A stretch of 20,063 nucleotides of DNA from Candidatus Cloacimonadota bacterium (lineage in GTDB: Bacteria > Cloacimonadota > Cloacimonadia > Cloacimonadales > TCS61): assembly GCA_030626645.1 (NCBI GenBank), contig DAOUTP010000011.1, positions 1 to 20,063 of the forward strand, written 5' to 3'. Positions within the stretch are counted from its first letter, which is position 1. The number at the start of each line of letters is the position of its first letter. The notes under the pieces are model-generated. The model was not told where the DNA came from and searched no databases. It saw only the letters and a program-made list of their open reading frames with translations. Below are positions 7,788-14,686 of this stretch, one piece after another. Position numbers and translations under genes: made by a program.

Positions 7788-8330
7788 TTGGATAAAAGAA
7801 AAGGAAATCCTCGTTCAAATGAACCCGAATTTGCAGTTGAAAAAATTGTAGATACTAATCGTGTTGCAAAGGTTGTGAAGGGTGGTAGGAACTTTAGTTT
7901 TAACGCAACAGTTGTTGTAGGAAATAAAGAAGGTAGTGTGGGTGTAGGAACCGGGAAAGCTAATGAGATAGTTAATGCTATTAAAAAAGCGAAAGGTAGA
8001 GCCGGAAAAACAATGTTTACGGTTCCAATCGTAAAAGGTACTATTCCTCATGAGATAATCGGTCGTTTTGGAGCAAGCAGGATTATGCTTAAACCAGCAT
8101 CTCCCGGTACAGGAATTATTGCCGGCGGACCTGCTCGTGCTATTCTTGAAGCTGTAGGAATCCAAGATATTCTTACAAAATCTTTGGGTTCAAACACTTC
8201 TGCCAATGTCGTTAAGGCAACAGTTAATGGCTTGAAAGAGCTGAGAACTATTTCTCAAGTTGCAAGACTTCGCGGTAAAACAATTGAAGAGATCAGTGGA
8301 CAGAAAAAATCTGAGGAGGCAGCTAAATGA
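7788..8330 (+). CDS. rpsE: 30S ribosomal protein S5 (TTG start)
   Basis: The 180-residue protein starts at TTG 7788, with AGGAGG just upstream. Residues about 15-80 form the S5 N-terminal dsRNA-binding-like domain with RVAKVVKGGRNFSFNATVVV and GVGTGKANE. The C-terminal domain has IPHEIIGRFGASRIMLKPAS and GGPARAILEAVGIQDILTKSLGS. S5 lines the mRNA entry channel and affects decoding accuracy; the KGGR loop is the site of spectinomycin resistance changes in E. coli. The stop overlaps the rpmD start as ATGA. Confidence 0.97.
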   Translation: MDKRKGNPRSNEPEFAVEKIVDTNRVAKVVKGGRNFSFNATVVVGNKEGSVGVGTGKANEIVNAIKKAKGRAGKTMFTVPIVKGTIPHEIIGRFGASRIMLKPASPGTGIIAGGPARAILEAVGIQDILTKSLGSNTSANVVKATVNGLKELRTISQVARLRGKTIEEISGQKKSEEAAK

Positions 8331-8809
8331 AACTCAAAGTAACTCAGATTCGCAGTGCTATCGGCAGAAAGGAAGATCAAAAGAGAACGGTTATTGCTCT
8401 TGGTCTTGGTAAGATCAATAGATCAAGAATTCATGACGATAACCCTGTTATCCGCGGTATGGTCTTCAAGGTTTCTCATCTTTTAAAAGTTGAAGAGATT
8501 AAAGAAGAAAAAACTGCTAAGAAACCAGCTGTGAAAAAAACAGTTGAGAAAAAAGCAACACCAAAGAAAGCTGCTCCAAAGAAGACAGCAGTAAAAAAAG
8601 AAACTACTAAAAAAGTTACAGAAAAAAAGGTGACTGAAAAGAAAATAGCAACAAAGAAAGCAACTACAAAGAAGCCAGCAGCCAAGAAGTCGACAGCAAA
8701 GAAAACAACTGTAAAAAAGGCAGCACCTAAGAAAACAACAACTAAGAAAGTTACACCGAAGAAAGCTGTTCCAAAGAAAACAGCTTCAAGTAAAGCTAAA
8801 CAGCAGTAA
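8327..8809 (+). CDS. rpmD: 50S ribosomal protein L30 with long H1-like Lys-rich tail
   Basis: Residues 1-58 are an ordinary L30: MKLKVTQIRSAIGRKEDQKR, then the hallmark ALGLGKINRSRIHDDNPVIRGM and a final beta strand VFKVSHLLKVEE. Family members usually stop at about 60 residues. Here the frame continues to 160 residues with a tail of almost only Lys, Ala, Thr, Pro, Val and Glu. Residues 63-152 are 18 consecutive five-residue units of the form x-x-Lys-Lys-x with no register break. The tail is strongly cationic and probably disordered, resembling histone H1-like tails. It overlaps rpsE by four bases, and rplO follows after 11 bases, so the tail is a true in-frame part of the operon gene. Its function is unknown. 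Confidence 0.95.
   Translation: MKLKVTQIRSAIGRKEDQKRTVIALGLGKINRSRIHDDNPVIRGMVFKVSHLLKVEEIKEEKTAKKPAVKKTVEKKATPKKAAPKKTAVKKETTKKVTEKKVTEKKIATKKATTKKPAAKKSTAKKTTVKKAAPKKTTTKKVTPKKAVPKKTASSKAKQQ
8513..8782 (+). repeat. 15-bp-period coding repeat (18 units of xxKKx)
   Basis: This stretch inside rpmD encodes 18 tandem five-residue units with Lys-Lys at residues 65-66, 70-71 and so on to 150-151. At DNA level the period is 15 bp, with AAGAAA or AAAAAA/AAAAAG Lys pairs separated by varied Ala/Thr/Val/Pro/Glu codons. The varied spacer codons suggest an old, selected repeat rather than a recent slippage expansion. Confidence 0.9.
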
Positions 8810-8820
8810 GAGGAGAAATA

Positions 8821-9273
8821 ATGAAACTTCATAATCTAGAACGTCCTGATATAACGAGCGGTAAAAAAAGATTAGGTAAAGGTCATGGTTCCGGATTCGG
8901 CAAAACTGCCGGTAAAGGACACAAAGGGCAAAAATCACGTTCCGGCGGAAATATTCCAGCTTGGTTTGAAGGTGGTCAAATGCCTTTGCAACGTCGTTTA
9001 CCTAAAAGAGGTTTTACCAATATATTTAAAAAACAATTTAGAATTGTTAATCTAGGTGATCTTCAAAAATTAGAAGCAAAAGAATTTGATATTAAATCAC
9101 TCGAAGAATTAAATTTGATCCGTAAACCCAAAGCCAAAGAAATAGCTCCTGTTAAAATTCTCGCTAATGGGTCTGAAACATTTGATAGAAAGATCATCAT
9201 AAAAGCCAATGCTTTTTCTAAAGTTGCAAAAGAATTGATCGAAAAGCAAGGTGGAATGGCGGAGGTTATTTAA
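8821..9273 (+). CDS. rplO: 50S ribosomal protein L15
   Basis: The 150-residue protein starts MKLHNLERPDITSGKKRLGKG and has the Gly/Lys-rich N-terminal extension of L15 (GFGKTAGKGHKGQKSRSGG) followed by FEGGQMPLQRRLPKRGFTN. The C-terminal part ends ...SKVAKELIEKQGGMAEVI. L15 binds 23S rRNA in the middle of 50S assembly. AGAGGAG precedes the ATG. Its 3' end contains the ribosome-binding site of secY, with only one base between the rplO stop and the likely secY start. Confidence 0.97.
   Translation: MKLHNLERPDITSGKKRLGKGHGSGFGKTAGKGHKGQKSRSGGNIPAWFEGGQMPLQRRLPKRGFTNIFKKQFRIVNLGDLQKLEAKEFDIKSLEELNLIRKPKAKEIAPVKILANGSETFDRKIIIKANAFSKVAKELIEKQGGMAEVI
9261..9265 (+). promoter_or_regulatory. Ribosome-binding site for secY (GTG start)
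   Basis: GGAGG within the end of rplO lies nine bases before GTG 9275. The alternative GTG at 9251 lies upstream of this site and has no comparable site of its own. Confidence 0.7.
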
Positions 9274-9274
9274 A

Positions 9275-10585
9275 GTGTGGAAGAGTATAAGTAATATTTT
9301 CAAAATACCGGATCTTAAAAAGAAAATTCTCTTCACAGCATTGATCCTGGTAATCTATAGATTGGGAAGTTACATTCCTGTTCCCGGAATAAATTCAGAC
9401 GCATTATCACAGTTCATTGGAGGAGCCAACCAAGCCGGTGGAAACCTTTTTGGTATGTTCGACCTTTTTGTTGGTGGTAACCTTGGGCGTGCATCTGTTT
9501 TTGCGTTGGGAATCATGCCGTATATCACAACTTCAATTGTTATCCAACTTTTGGGTGGAGTTATTCCATTTTTTGAAAGATTGAAGAAAGAAGGAGCTGA
9601 AGGACAGAAGAAAATAGCACAATATACTAGATACGGAACAGTATTTATTGCAGCTTTTAATGCAATGGGTATAAGTATGTTCCTGCAATCAGGTGTAGAA
9701 GGTGCAGTTCCAAATCCGGGGTTTTTATTCATATTTACTAGTGTTGTAACCATGGTTACAGGCGTTATGTTCATTATGTGGCTTGGAGAGCAGATCACAG
9801 AACATGGTATTGGCAACGGTATCTCATTGATCATCTTCGCTGGTATTATTGCTCGTTATCCAGCTGGATTTGCGCAAATGTTCCAAATGGTAAGAGTAGG
9901 AGCGATGAGTATTTTCATGGCTATTGCTGTACTGTTGGTAATGGTTGTGGTTACTGCTTCGGTTGTTTTGGTAACAGAAGGTATACGCAAAATACCAGTT
10001 CAATATGCAAAAAGAATTGTTGGAAGAAAAGTTTATGGCGGACAGAGTACACACATTCCACTTAAAGTGAACACTGCCGGTGTAATTCCAATTATCTTTG
10101 CTTCATCTATTTTAATGTTCCCTCGTACAATTGCTACTTTCTTTAAAGATAGTGATTTTATGAATGCACTCGTAGGTTATTTATCACCCGGGGCATTTTT
10201 ATATACAACACTTTATGTAACTCTGATAATTTTCTTTGCTTATTTCTATACAGCAATGGTTTTAAATCCTATTGAGATGGCAGAGAATATGAAAAAATAT
10301 GGTGGATTCATTCCTGGCCGTAAACCTGGGAAGAAGACATCTGATTACATTAATAATGTACTTACACGAATTACACTTCCGGGTGCGGCTTTCTTCGCAT
10401 TTATTGCCGTAATGCCCGAATTTATGTCCAAATGGGCTAATCTTCCATTCTATTTTGGAGGAACAGGTCTTATCATTATAGTTGGTGTGGCGCTGGATAC
10501 ACTTCAGCAGATCGAATCTCACCTTGTAATGAGACACTATGAAGGTTTCATGAAAAAAGGAAAACTTCGTGGAAGAAGACGTTAG
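9275..10585 (+). CDS. secY: Preprotein translocase subunit SecY (GTG start)
   Basis: From GTG 9275 the protein is 436 residues, the normal SecY length, beginning MWKSISNIFKIPDLKKK, a short cytoplasmic N-terminus right before TM1. Ten hydrophobic segments can be followed. Hallmarks are YRLGSYIPVPGI in TM1, FALGIMPYITTSIVIQLL in TM2, GNGISLIIFAGI in TM4/5, IRKIPVQYAKR in cytoplasmic loop C4, and IPGRKPGKKTSDYI in loop C5, which contacts the ribosome and SecA. The basic C-terminus (FMKKGKLRGRRR) is cytoplasmic. SecY forms the protein-conducting channel with SecE/SecG. Starting at 9251 would add eight residues read through rplO. It ends the spc section; adk does not follow. Confidence 0.97.
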   Translation: MWKSISNIFKIPDLKKKILFTALILVIYRLGSYIPVPGINSDALSQFIGGANQAGGNLFGMFDLFVGGNLGRASVFALGIMPYITTSIVIQLLGGVIPFFERLKKEGAEGQKKIAQYTRYGTVFIAAFNAMGISMFLQSGVEGAVPNPGFLFIFTSVVTMVTGVMFIMWLGEQITEHGIGNGISLIIFAGIIARYPAGFAQMFQMVRVGAMSIFMAIAVLLVMVVVTASVVLVTEGIRKIPVQYAKRIVGRKVYGGQSTHIPLKVNTAGVIPIIFASSILMFPRTIATFFKDSDFMNALVGYLSPGAFLYTTLYVTLIIFFAYFYTAMVLNPIEMAENMKKYGGFIPGRKPGKKTSDYINNVLTRITLPGAAFFAFIAVMPEFMSKWANLPFYFGGTGLIIIVGVALDTLQQIESHLVMRHYEGFMKKGKLRGRRR

Positions 10586-10619
10586 TTCTTTATTTATGAA
10601 TTAAGTGAGATGAAGTAGT

Positions 10620-11378
10620 ATGATAACGATCAAGAATAATAGTGAGATCGCCAAAATGCGCGAAAGTAATCGCATTGTCGGACTGCTGCTTCACAAATTG
10701 GATGATATCATCAAACCGGGTATAAGCACATATGATATTAACAGATTTGCTAATGAATTGATTCGGAATGAGGCTGGTAAAGCTGCTTTTAAAGGATATT
10801 CTGTTCCCGGCTTACCTCCTTTTCCCGCTGCTATTTGTTCATCTGCAAATTCATGTATTGTGCATGGCATTCCTTCCAAAAAACAGATTCTTCAAGAAGG
10901 TGACATTATTGGAATAGATGTTGGTGTTTATAAAAACGGATTTTATGGTGATGCAGCCAAAACGTTTCAAGTTGGTGAAATCTCGGGACAAGCTGTCGCA
11001 TTAATGGCAGTAACCAGGGAAGCTCTTAAAAGGGGAATTTCTCAGGCAAGAGATGGAGCCAGAGTTGGAGATATATCGCATGCAATTGGATCATATGTGA
11101 TATCACAAGGATATTTTGTGGCTGATAATCTTACAGGTCATGGTATCGGAACATCACTGCACGAAGATCCTGTCGTTCCTAATGTTGGTTTAAAAGGAAA
11201 AGGACCAAGATTGAGAAAAGGTATGACAATTGCGATAGAACCAATGGTTAATATCGGAACTAATCGAGTGATCGAGAAAGGTTGGGAATTTTTTGTAGCA
11301 GATGGCTCATTATCTGCTCATTTTGAACATACCATTCTTATCACTGAGAACGAAGCTGAACTTTTAACTGAGTATTAG
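10620..11378 (+). CDS. map: Methionine aminopeptidase, type I
   Basis: The 252-residue cytosolic enzyme removes the initiator Met from nascent proteins after deformylation. The five metal ligands of the pita-bread fold are all visible: Asp100 and Asp111 (GIDVGVYKNGFYGDAAKTF), His174 (TGHGIGTSLHEDP), Glu207 (IAIEPMV) and Glu236 (FEHTILIT). His82 in VHGIP matches the substrate-binding His. It lacks an N-terminal SH3-binding or linker extension, so it is the short type Ia form. The gap from secY is 34 bases, the widest within the cluster, with no terminator. Map acting next to translation genes fits its co-translational role. Confidence 0.97.
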   Translation: MITIKNNSEIAKMRESNRIVGLLLHKLDDIIKPGISTYDINRFANELIRNEAGKAAFKGYSVPGLPPFPAAICSSANSCIVHGIPSKKQILQEGDIIGIDVGVYKNGFYGDAAKTFQVGEISGQAVALMAVTREALKRGISQARDGARVGDISHAIGSYVISQGYFVADNLTGHGIGTSLHEDPVVPNVGLKGKGPRLRKGMTIAIEPMVNIGTNRVIEKGWEFFVADGSLSAHFEHTILITENEAELLTEY

Positions 11379-11392
11379 AGAGTAAGAGGAAT

Positions 11393-11611
11393 ATGGCTAA
11401 AGAAGGTGTTATTGAAGTTGAAGGTGTTGTAACGGAAGCACTTCCAAATACAACATTTAAAGTTGAATTAGAAAATGGGCATGAAATTCTTGCTCACAGT
11501 TCTGGTAAAATGCGGCTGCATTATATTAAGATCTTACCGGGTGATAAAGTTAAAGTTGAATTGTCTCCCTACGATTTAAATCGTGGGCGTATAGTATATC
11601 GTTATAAATAG
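11393..11611 (+). CDS. infA: Translation initiation factor IF-1
   Basis: The 72-residue OB-fold protein has the usual length and motifs: GVVTEALPNTTFKVELENGHEI, then SGKMRLHYIKILPGDKVKVELSPYDL read as SGKMRLHYIKILPGDKV and PYDLNRGRIVYRYK. IF-1 occupies the A site during 30S initiation with IF-2 and IF-3. The start MAKEGVIEVEG follows AAGAGG. Between map and rpmJ it has the position typical of Bacillus-like and many other bacterial clusters. Confidence 0.98.
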   Translation: MAKEGVIEVEGVVTEALPNTTFKVELENGHEILAHSSGKMRLHYIKILPGDKVKVELSPYDLNRGRIVYRYK

Positions 11612-11620
11612 GAGAATGAG

Positions 11621-11737
11621 ATGAAAGTTAGAGCATCTGTGAAAAAAATGTGTAAAGATTGTAAAATAATCAAACGAAATGGTGTTATTAGAGTTATTTG
11701 TTCTAGTAATCCCAAGCATAAACAACGTCAAGGTTAG
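11621..11737 (+). CDS. rpmJ: 50S ribosomal protein L36 (zinc form)
   Basis: This small gene of 38 residues reads MKVRASVKKMCKDCKIIKRN and ends SNPKHKQRQG, nearly identical in layout to E. coli L36 (also 38). Cys11, Cys14, Cys27 and His33 form the zinc ribbon. AGGAG precedes the ATG, nine bases after the infA stop, and rpsM starts 13 bases downstream. L36 is the smallest 50S protein and helps stabilise 23S rRNA near the base of the L7/L12 stalk. The short length makes it easy to miss, but identity is certain. Confidence 0.97.
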   Translation: MKVRASVKKMCKDCKIIKRNGVIRVICSSNPKHKQRQG

Positions 11738-11750
11738 ATAAGGAGGAAGC

Positions 11751-12101
11751 TTGGCACATATATCAGGGATAGAATTACCAAGAGAAAAAAGAATAGTTAT
11801 CGGGCTTACCTATATCTACGGAATAGGCAAATCCACTGCTGAACAAATTCTTACAAAAGTAGGAATCGATGAGAATATCAAAGTTAAAGATCTCAATATT
11901 GAGCAAGAAAAGAAATTACGTGATATCATTCTCGATGATTATGTTGTAGAGGGTGATTTGAGAACACAAAAGGCAATGGATATACAACGCCTTATGGAAA
12001 TCAACTGTTATCGCGGCATTCGTCATAAATCGAATCTTCCGGTTCGTGGACAGCGTACACATACAAATGCCAGAACCTGTAAGGGTAGAAAGAGAAAGTA
12101 G
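11751..12101 (+). CDS. rpsM: 30S ribosomal protein S13 (TTG start)
   Basis: The 116-residue protein starts with TTG at 11751 (AAGGAGG just upstream) giving MAHISGIELPREKRIVIGLTY. It contains the helix-hairpin-helix YIYGIGKSTAEQIL and the C-terminal signature CYRGIRHKSNLPVRGQRTHTNARTCKG, read as YRGIRHKSNLPVRGQRT and NARTCKGRKRK. S13 is in the 30S head, contacts P-site tRNA and forms bridges to L5. It opens the alpha part of the cluster. Confidence 0.98.
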   Translation: MAHISGIELPREKRIVIGLTYIYGIGKSTAEQILTKVGIDENIKVKDLNIEQEKKLRDIILDDYVVEGDLRTQKAMDIQRLMEINCYRGIRHKSNLPVRGQRTHTNARTCKGRKRK

Positions 12102-12106
12102 GGGAG
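12101..12106 (+). promoter_or_regulatory. Ribosome-binding site for rpsK
   Basis: GGGGAG, beginning on the last base of the rpsM stop, lies six bases before ATG 12113 and only three before ATG 12110. Spacing favours the second ATG. Confidence 0.55.
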
Positions 12107-12112
12107 TGAATG

Positions 12113-12508
12113 ATGGCAAAAGAAACTATAAAAGTTAGAAAGAAAAAAAGAGTAAGACTTTCCTCTAATGAAGGTGTAGCTCATATTCATTCCAGTTTCA
12201 ATAATACAATTGTATCATTAACTGATAAAGCTGGAAATATTCTCTCATGGTCAAGCGGTGGGAAAATAGGTTATAAAGGATCGAAGAAGAGCACTCCATT
12301 TGCAGCACAGTTAGCTGCAGAAGAAGTTGCAGCAGCAGCAGCCCAGATGGGTGTGAATAAAGTTAAGGTTATTGTTAGAGGTCCTGGCGGCGGCAGAGAA
12401 TCTGCAATTCGCGCACTAAACGCAAATGGTTTGGAGATCACGTTGATCGAAGATAGAACACCTATTCCGCACAACGGGTGCAGACCAAGAAAAACTAGAA
12501 GAGTATAA
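12113..12508 (+). CDS. rpsK: 30S ribosomal protein S11
   Basis: From ATG 12113 the product is 131 residues, MAKETIKVRKKKRVRL; an ATG one codon earlier would add a single Met. Signature segments are VAHIHSSFNNTIVSLTDKAGN, WSSGGKIGYKGSKKSTPFAAQ, VIVRGPGGGRESAIRALN and the C-terminal DRTPIPHNGCRPRKTRRV. S11 forms part of the platform near the E site with S18 and S6. The Asn-Gly of HNGC is the position that forms isoaspartate in E. coli. Ordinary length. Confidence 0.98.
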   Translation: MAKETIKVRKKKRVRLSSNEGVAHIHSSFNNTIVSLTDKAGNILSWSSGGKIGYKGSKKSTPFAAQLAAEEVAAAAAQMGVNKVKVIVRGPGGGRESAIRALNANGLEITLIEDRTPIPHNGCRPRKTRRV

Positions 12509-12518
12509 GGATTATATT

Positions 12519-13154
12519 ATGGCGAGATATACAGGATCATCTTGTAAATTATGTAGAAGAGAAGGAACAAAATTATTCCTTAAGGGTTCACGCTGTAACT
12601 CCGAAAAATGTGCTTTTGAAAGAAGACCATTTATTCCTGGAGAACATGGTAATGCCCGAGGTTTCAGAAAAAGAATGAGTGATTATGGTGTACATTTGAG
12701 AGAAAAACAAAAAGTACGCCGAACTTATGGTGTTTTAGAAAAGCAATTTAGAAAATATTTTAAAATGGCTGCCAAAAAATCTGGTGTTACTGGTGAAAAC
12801 CTGCTTCAGATATTGGAAACACGTTTAGATAATATTGTTTATCGTATGGGTTTTGCTCCTTCCAGAAAAGCGGCCAGACAAATTATTCGTCACGGTCACG
12901 TTTTAGTTAACGAAAGAAAGGTAGATATTCCTTCGTTTAATGTTCGTGCAGAAGATGAAATTTTAATTAAGGAAAAAAGCAGACAAATGCTTTTGATCCA
13001 GGAAGCGATGGAAGCGTCAACAGAAGTTGATAGTATCGATTGGTTCAAAGTTGATAAGGATAAATTTAAAGGACAAATTATCAGTATCCCAACTCGTGAA
13101 CAGATCCAACTTGATACAGATGAACGTTTGATCGTTGAATATTATTCCAAATAG
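12519..13154 (+). CDS. rpsD: 30S ribosomal protein S4 (zinc-finger type)
   Basis: The 211-residue protein starts MARYTGSSCKLCRREG. Cys9, Cys12, Cys26 and Cys31 match the zinc site of the Thermus-type S4. The S4 RNA-binding domain is at about residues 95-160 (RLDNIVYRMGFAPSRKAARQ, then HGHVLVNERKVDIPSF). S4 nucleates 16S 5'-domain assembly, and in E. coli it represses the alpha operon through a pseudoknot over the rpsM start. I could not establish such a structure here by eye. AAGGAT precedes the ATG. Confidence 0.98.
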   Translation: MARYTGSSCKLCRREGTKLFLKGSRCNSEKCAFERRPFIPGEHGNARGFRKRMSDYGVHLREKQKVRRTYGVLEKQFRKYFKMAAKKSGVTGENLLQILETRLDNIVYRMGFAPSRKAARQIIRHGHVLVNERKVDIPSFNVRAEDEILIKEKSRQMLLIQEAMEASTEVDSIDWFKVDKDKFKGQIISIPTREQIQLDTDERLIVEYYSK

Positions 13155-13172
13155 TAGATTAGGAGATCTTAT

Positions 13173-14186
13173 ATGAAATTCCTAGAACCGTTACAGTTGC
13201 CGGAATCAGTAGTAGTCGATGAAAAAACATATAGCTCGACCTACGGGAAATTTGAAATTGGACCATTAGAATCTGGTTTTGCTACAACAATTGGGAATAC
13301 ACTGAGAAGAGTATTACTTTCCTCGATTCAAGGCGCTGCAGTACGCTTTGTTAAAATCGAAGGATTACATCACGAATTTACTGCTATCCCGGGTTCAACA
13401 TTAGATTTTATAGACCTAATTTTAAAACTGAAAAAACTGGTTATTAAAACTGATTCAGTTAGTGAAGAAAAACTTGTTTTAGAGCATAAGGGAGTGGGTG
13501 TAATTACTGCTGGTGATATTCAGGAAACTGCTGATGTAAAGATCATTAACAAAGACCTGGAACTTATGGAAATGACCGAAGATATTGATTTCAGGATGGA
13601 ATTATGGATCGGTATTGGTAGAGGTTATGTCGCTGCAGATAATCATGATACGGAAGAAAAATCAGTTGGTGTTATTCCAATCGATTCGATCTATTCTCCT
13701 GTCGTTAAGGTGAATTTCGAAATTGGAGATCGACGTGTTGGTGAGCGTATTGATTTTGATAAACTTACGATGGAAGTTACTACAGACGGCAGTATAGATC
13801 CCAAAGATGCACTTTATCTTTCCGCTAAAATACTAAGAGATTTGTATGATGCGGTTGTACTATTCGAGAAAGAACCGGAATATATTGAAGAAATTGAAAT
13901 GGATCCGGAACTTGAGAGAATGGAAAAGATATTAACTACTAATGTTAATGAACTCGAACTTTCAGTTCGTTGTAGCAATTGTCTTTCTGCTGCTAAGATA
14001 GATAAGATCGGTGAACTTGTAGAAAAGAATGAAAATGAAATGTTGAAATATAGAAACTTCGGCAAGAAATCTCTTGAAGAGATACATGCATTACTTGGTC
14101 AATACGAACTTTCTCTCGGTATGGATGTTTCCGGTATCCGAAAGAAGATCGAAAATGCCAAGAATAAAGTAACTACCAAGAAATAA
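13173..14186 (+). CDS. rpoA: DNA-directed RNA polymerase subunit alpha
   Basis: The 337-residue subunit dimerises to start polymerase assembly. The N-terminal domain (about residues 10-235) has FATTIGNTLRRVLLSSIQGAA and HEFTAIPG. After an acidic linker (EPEYIEEIEMDPELER), the C-terminal domain (about 258-325) keeps the DNA and activator contacts. Arg266, Asn269, Cys270, Gly297, Lys299 and Ser300 correspond to E. coli Arg265, Asn268, Cys269, Gly296, Lys298 and Ser299. UP-element binding is therefore expected. AGGAG precedes the ATG. It is flanked by rpsD and rplQ as in most bacteria. Confidence 0.98.
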   Translation: MKFLEPLQLPESVVVDEKTYSSTYGKFEIGPLESGFATTIGNTLRRVLLSSIQGAAVRFVKIEGLHHEFTAIPGSTLDFIDLILKLKKLVIKTDSVSEEKLVLEHKGVGVITAGDIQETADVKIINKDLELMEMTEDIDFRMELWIGIGRGYVAADNHDTEEKSVGVIPIDSIYSPVVKVNFEIGDRRVGERIDFDKLTMEVTTDGSIDPKDALYLSAKILRDLYDAVVLFEKEPEYIEEIEMDPELERMEKILTTNVNELELSVRCSNCLSAAKIDKIGELVEKNENEMLKYRNFGKKSLEEIHALLGQYELSLGMDVSGIRKKIENAKNKVTTKK

Positions 14187-14196
14187 GGATTGTACT

Positions 14197-14595
14197 ATGA
14201 GACATAAAGTTAGCGGAAGAAAATTCGGTAGAGAAAAAGGGCATCGTAATTTGATGCTCAAAAATCTTGTTGCTTCCCTCGTGAAACACGGAAGGATCAA
14301 TACAACTCAAGCTAGAGCAAAAGAGATCAGAAGCTTGGCAGAAAGAGTTATCACTTACGGAAAGAAAGGTGCTGTTCATCATCGTAGATTAGCATTCAAA
14401 GTGCTTAAGAACAGAGATCTTGTAAAAAAAGTCTTTGATGAGATCGCTCCTAGATTTGAGACAACAGAAGGCGGGTATACAAGAGTATTGAAAAATGGTT
14501 ACCGTCGTGGTGATTGTGCACCAATGGCTATTATTGAATTTACACAAAGAGAAGAAAAAGTAGAAGAAAAAAAAGCAAAAAAGAAAAAAGATTAA
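14197..14595 (+). CDS. rplQ: 50S ribosomal protein L17
   Basis: The 132-residue protein starts MRHKVSGRKFGREKGHRNLML and has the L17 core LVKHGRINTTQARAKEIRSLAE and GGYTRVLKNGYRRGDCAPMAIIE. The last ~16 residues form a charged Glu/Lys tail (REEKVEEKKAKKKKD) beyond the ~116-residue core. Lys-rich L17 tails of this size are common. L17 lies near the tunnel exit. It is the last gene of the cluster and is followed 30 bases later by a strong terminator. Confidence 0.98.
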   Translation: MRHKVSGRKFGREKGHRNLMLKNLVASLVKHGRINTTQARAKEIRSLAERVITYGKKGAVHHRRLAFKVLKNRDLVKKVFDEIAPRFETTEGGYTRVLKNGYRRGDCAPMAIIEFTQREEKVEEKKAKKKKD

Positions 14596-14625
14596 TTTAG
14601 TATAATAAATTGATCAATAATATTT

Positions 14626-14650
14626 AAGCCCCGTTTTCGGGGCTTTTTTT
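14626..14650 (+). terminator. Rho-independent terminator of the ribosomal cluster
   Basis: AAGCCCCG and CGGGGCTT form a perfect eight-base stem with a TTTT loop, followed by a run of T. It closes the 30-gene transcription unit after rplQ. On the minus strand the hairpin is followed by an AT-rich but not pure T tail, so it may also weakly stop the convergent lipoprotein transcript. Confidence 0.93.
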
Positions 14651-14686
14651 AGTGGATCACAAAATTATAGATTAGTAAAGTAAACC

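Noticed and set aside
8476..8832. 118-residue minus-strand open frame opposite rpmD, Phe/Val-rich
   Set aside because: It is the antisense shadow of the Lys/Ala/Thr repeat tail of L30; no ribosome-binding site and repetitive hydrophobic composition caused by AAG/AAA on the other strand.
9251..9274. Upstream GTG start for secY
   Set aside because: It lies inside rplO and ahead of the GGAGG site; GTG 9275 gives the expected short cytoplasmic N-terminus.
11737..11760. S4-type alpha-operon pseudoknot around the rpsM start
   Set aside because: No convincing nested stems could be drawn by eye in this short spacer; a covariance search would be needed.
14596..14625. Searched for a small gene or tRNA between rplQ and its terminator, and in the other intergenic gaps
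   Set aside because: All gaps are under about 200 bases; no cloverleaf, no short frame with a ribosome-binding site was found beyond rpmJ.
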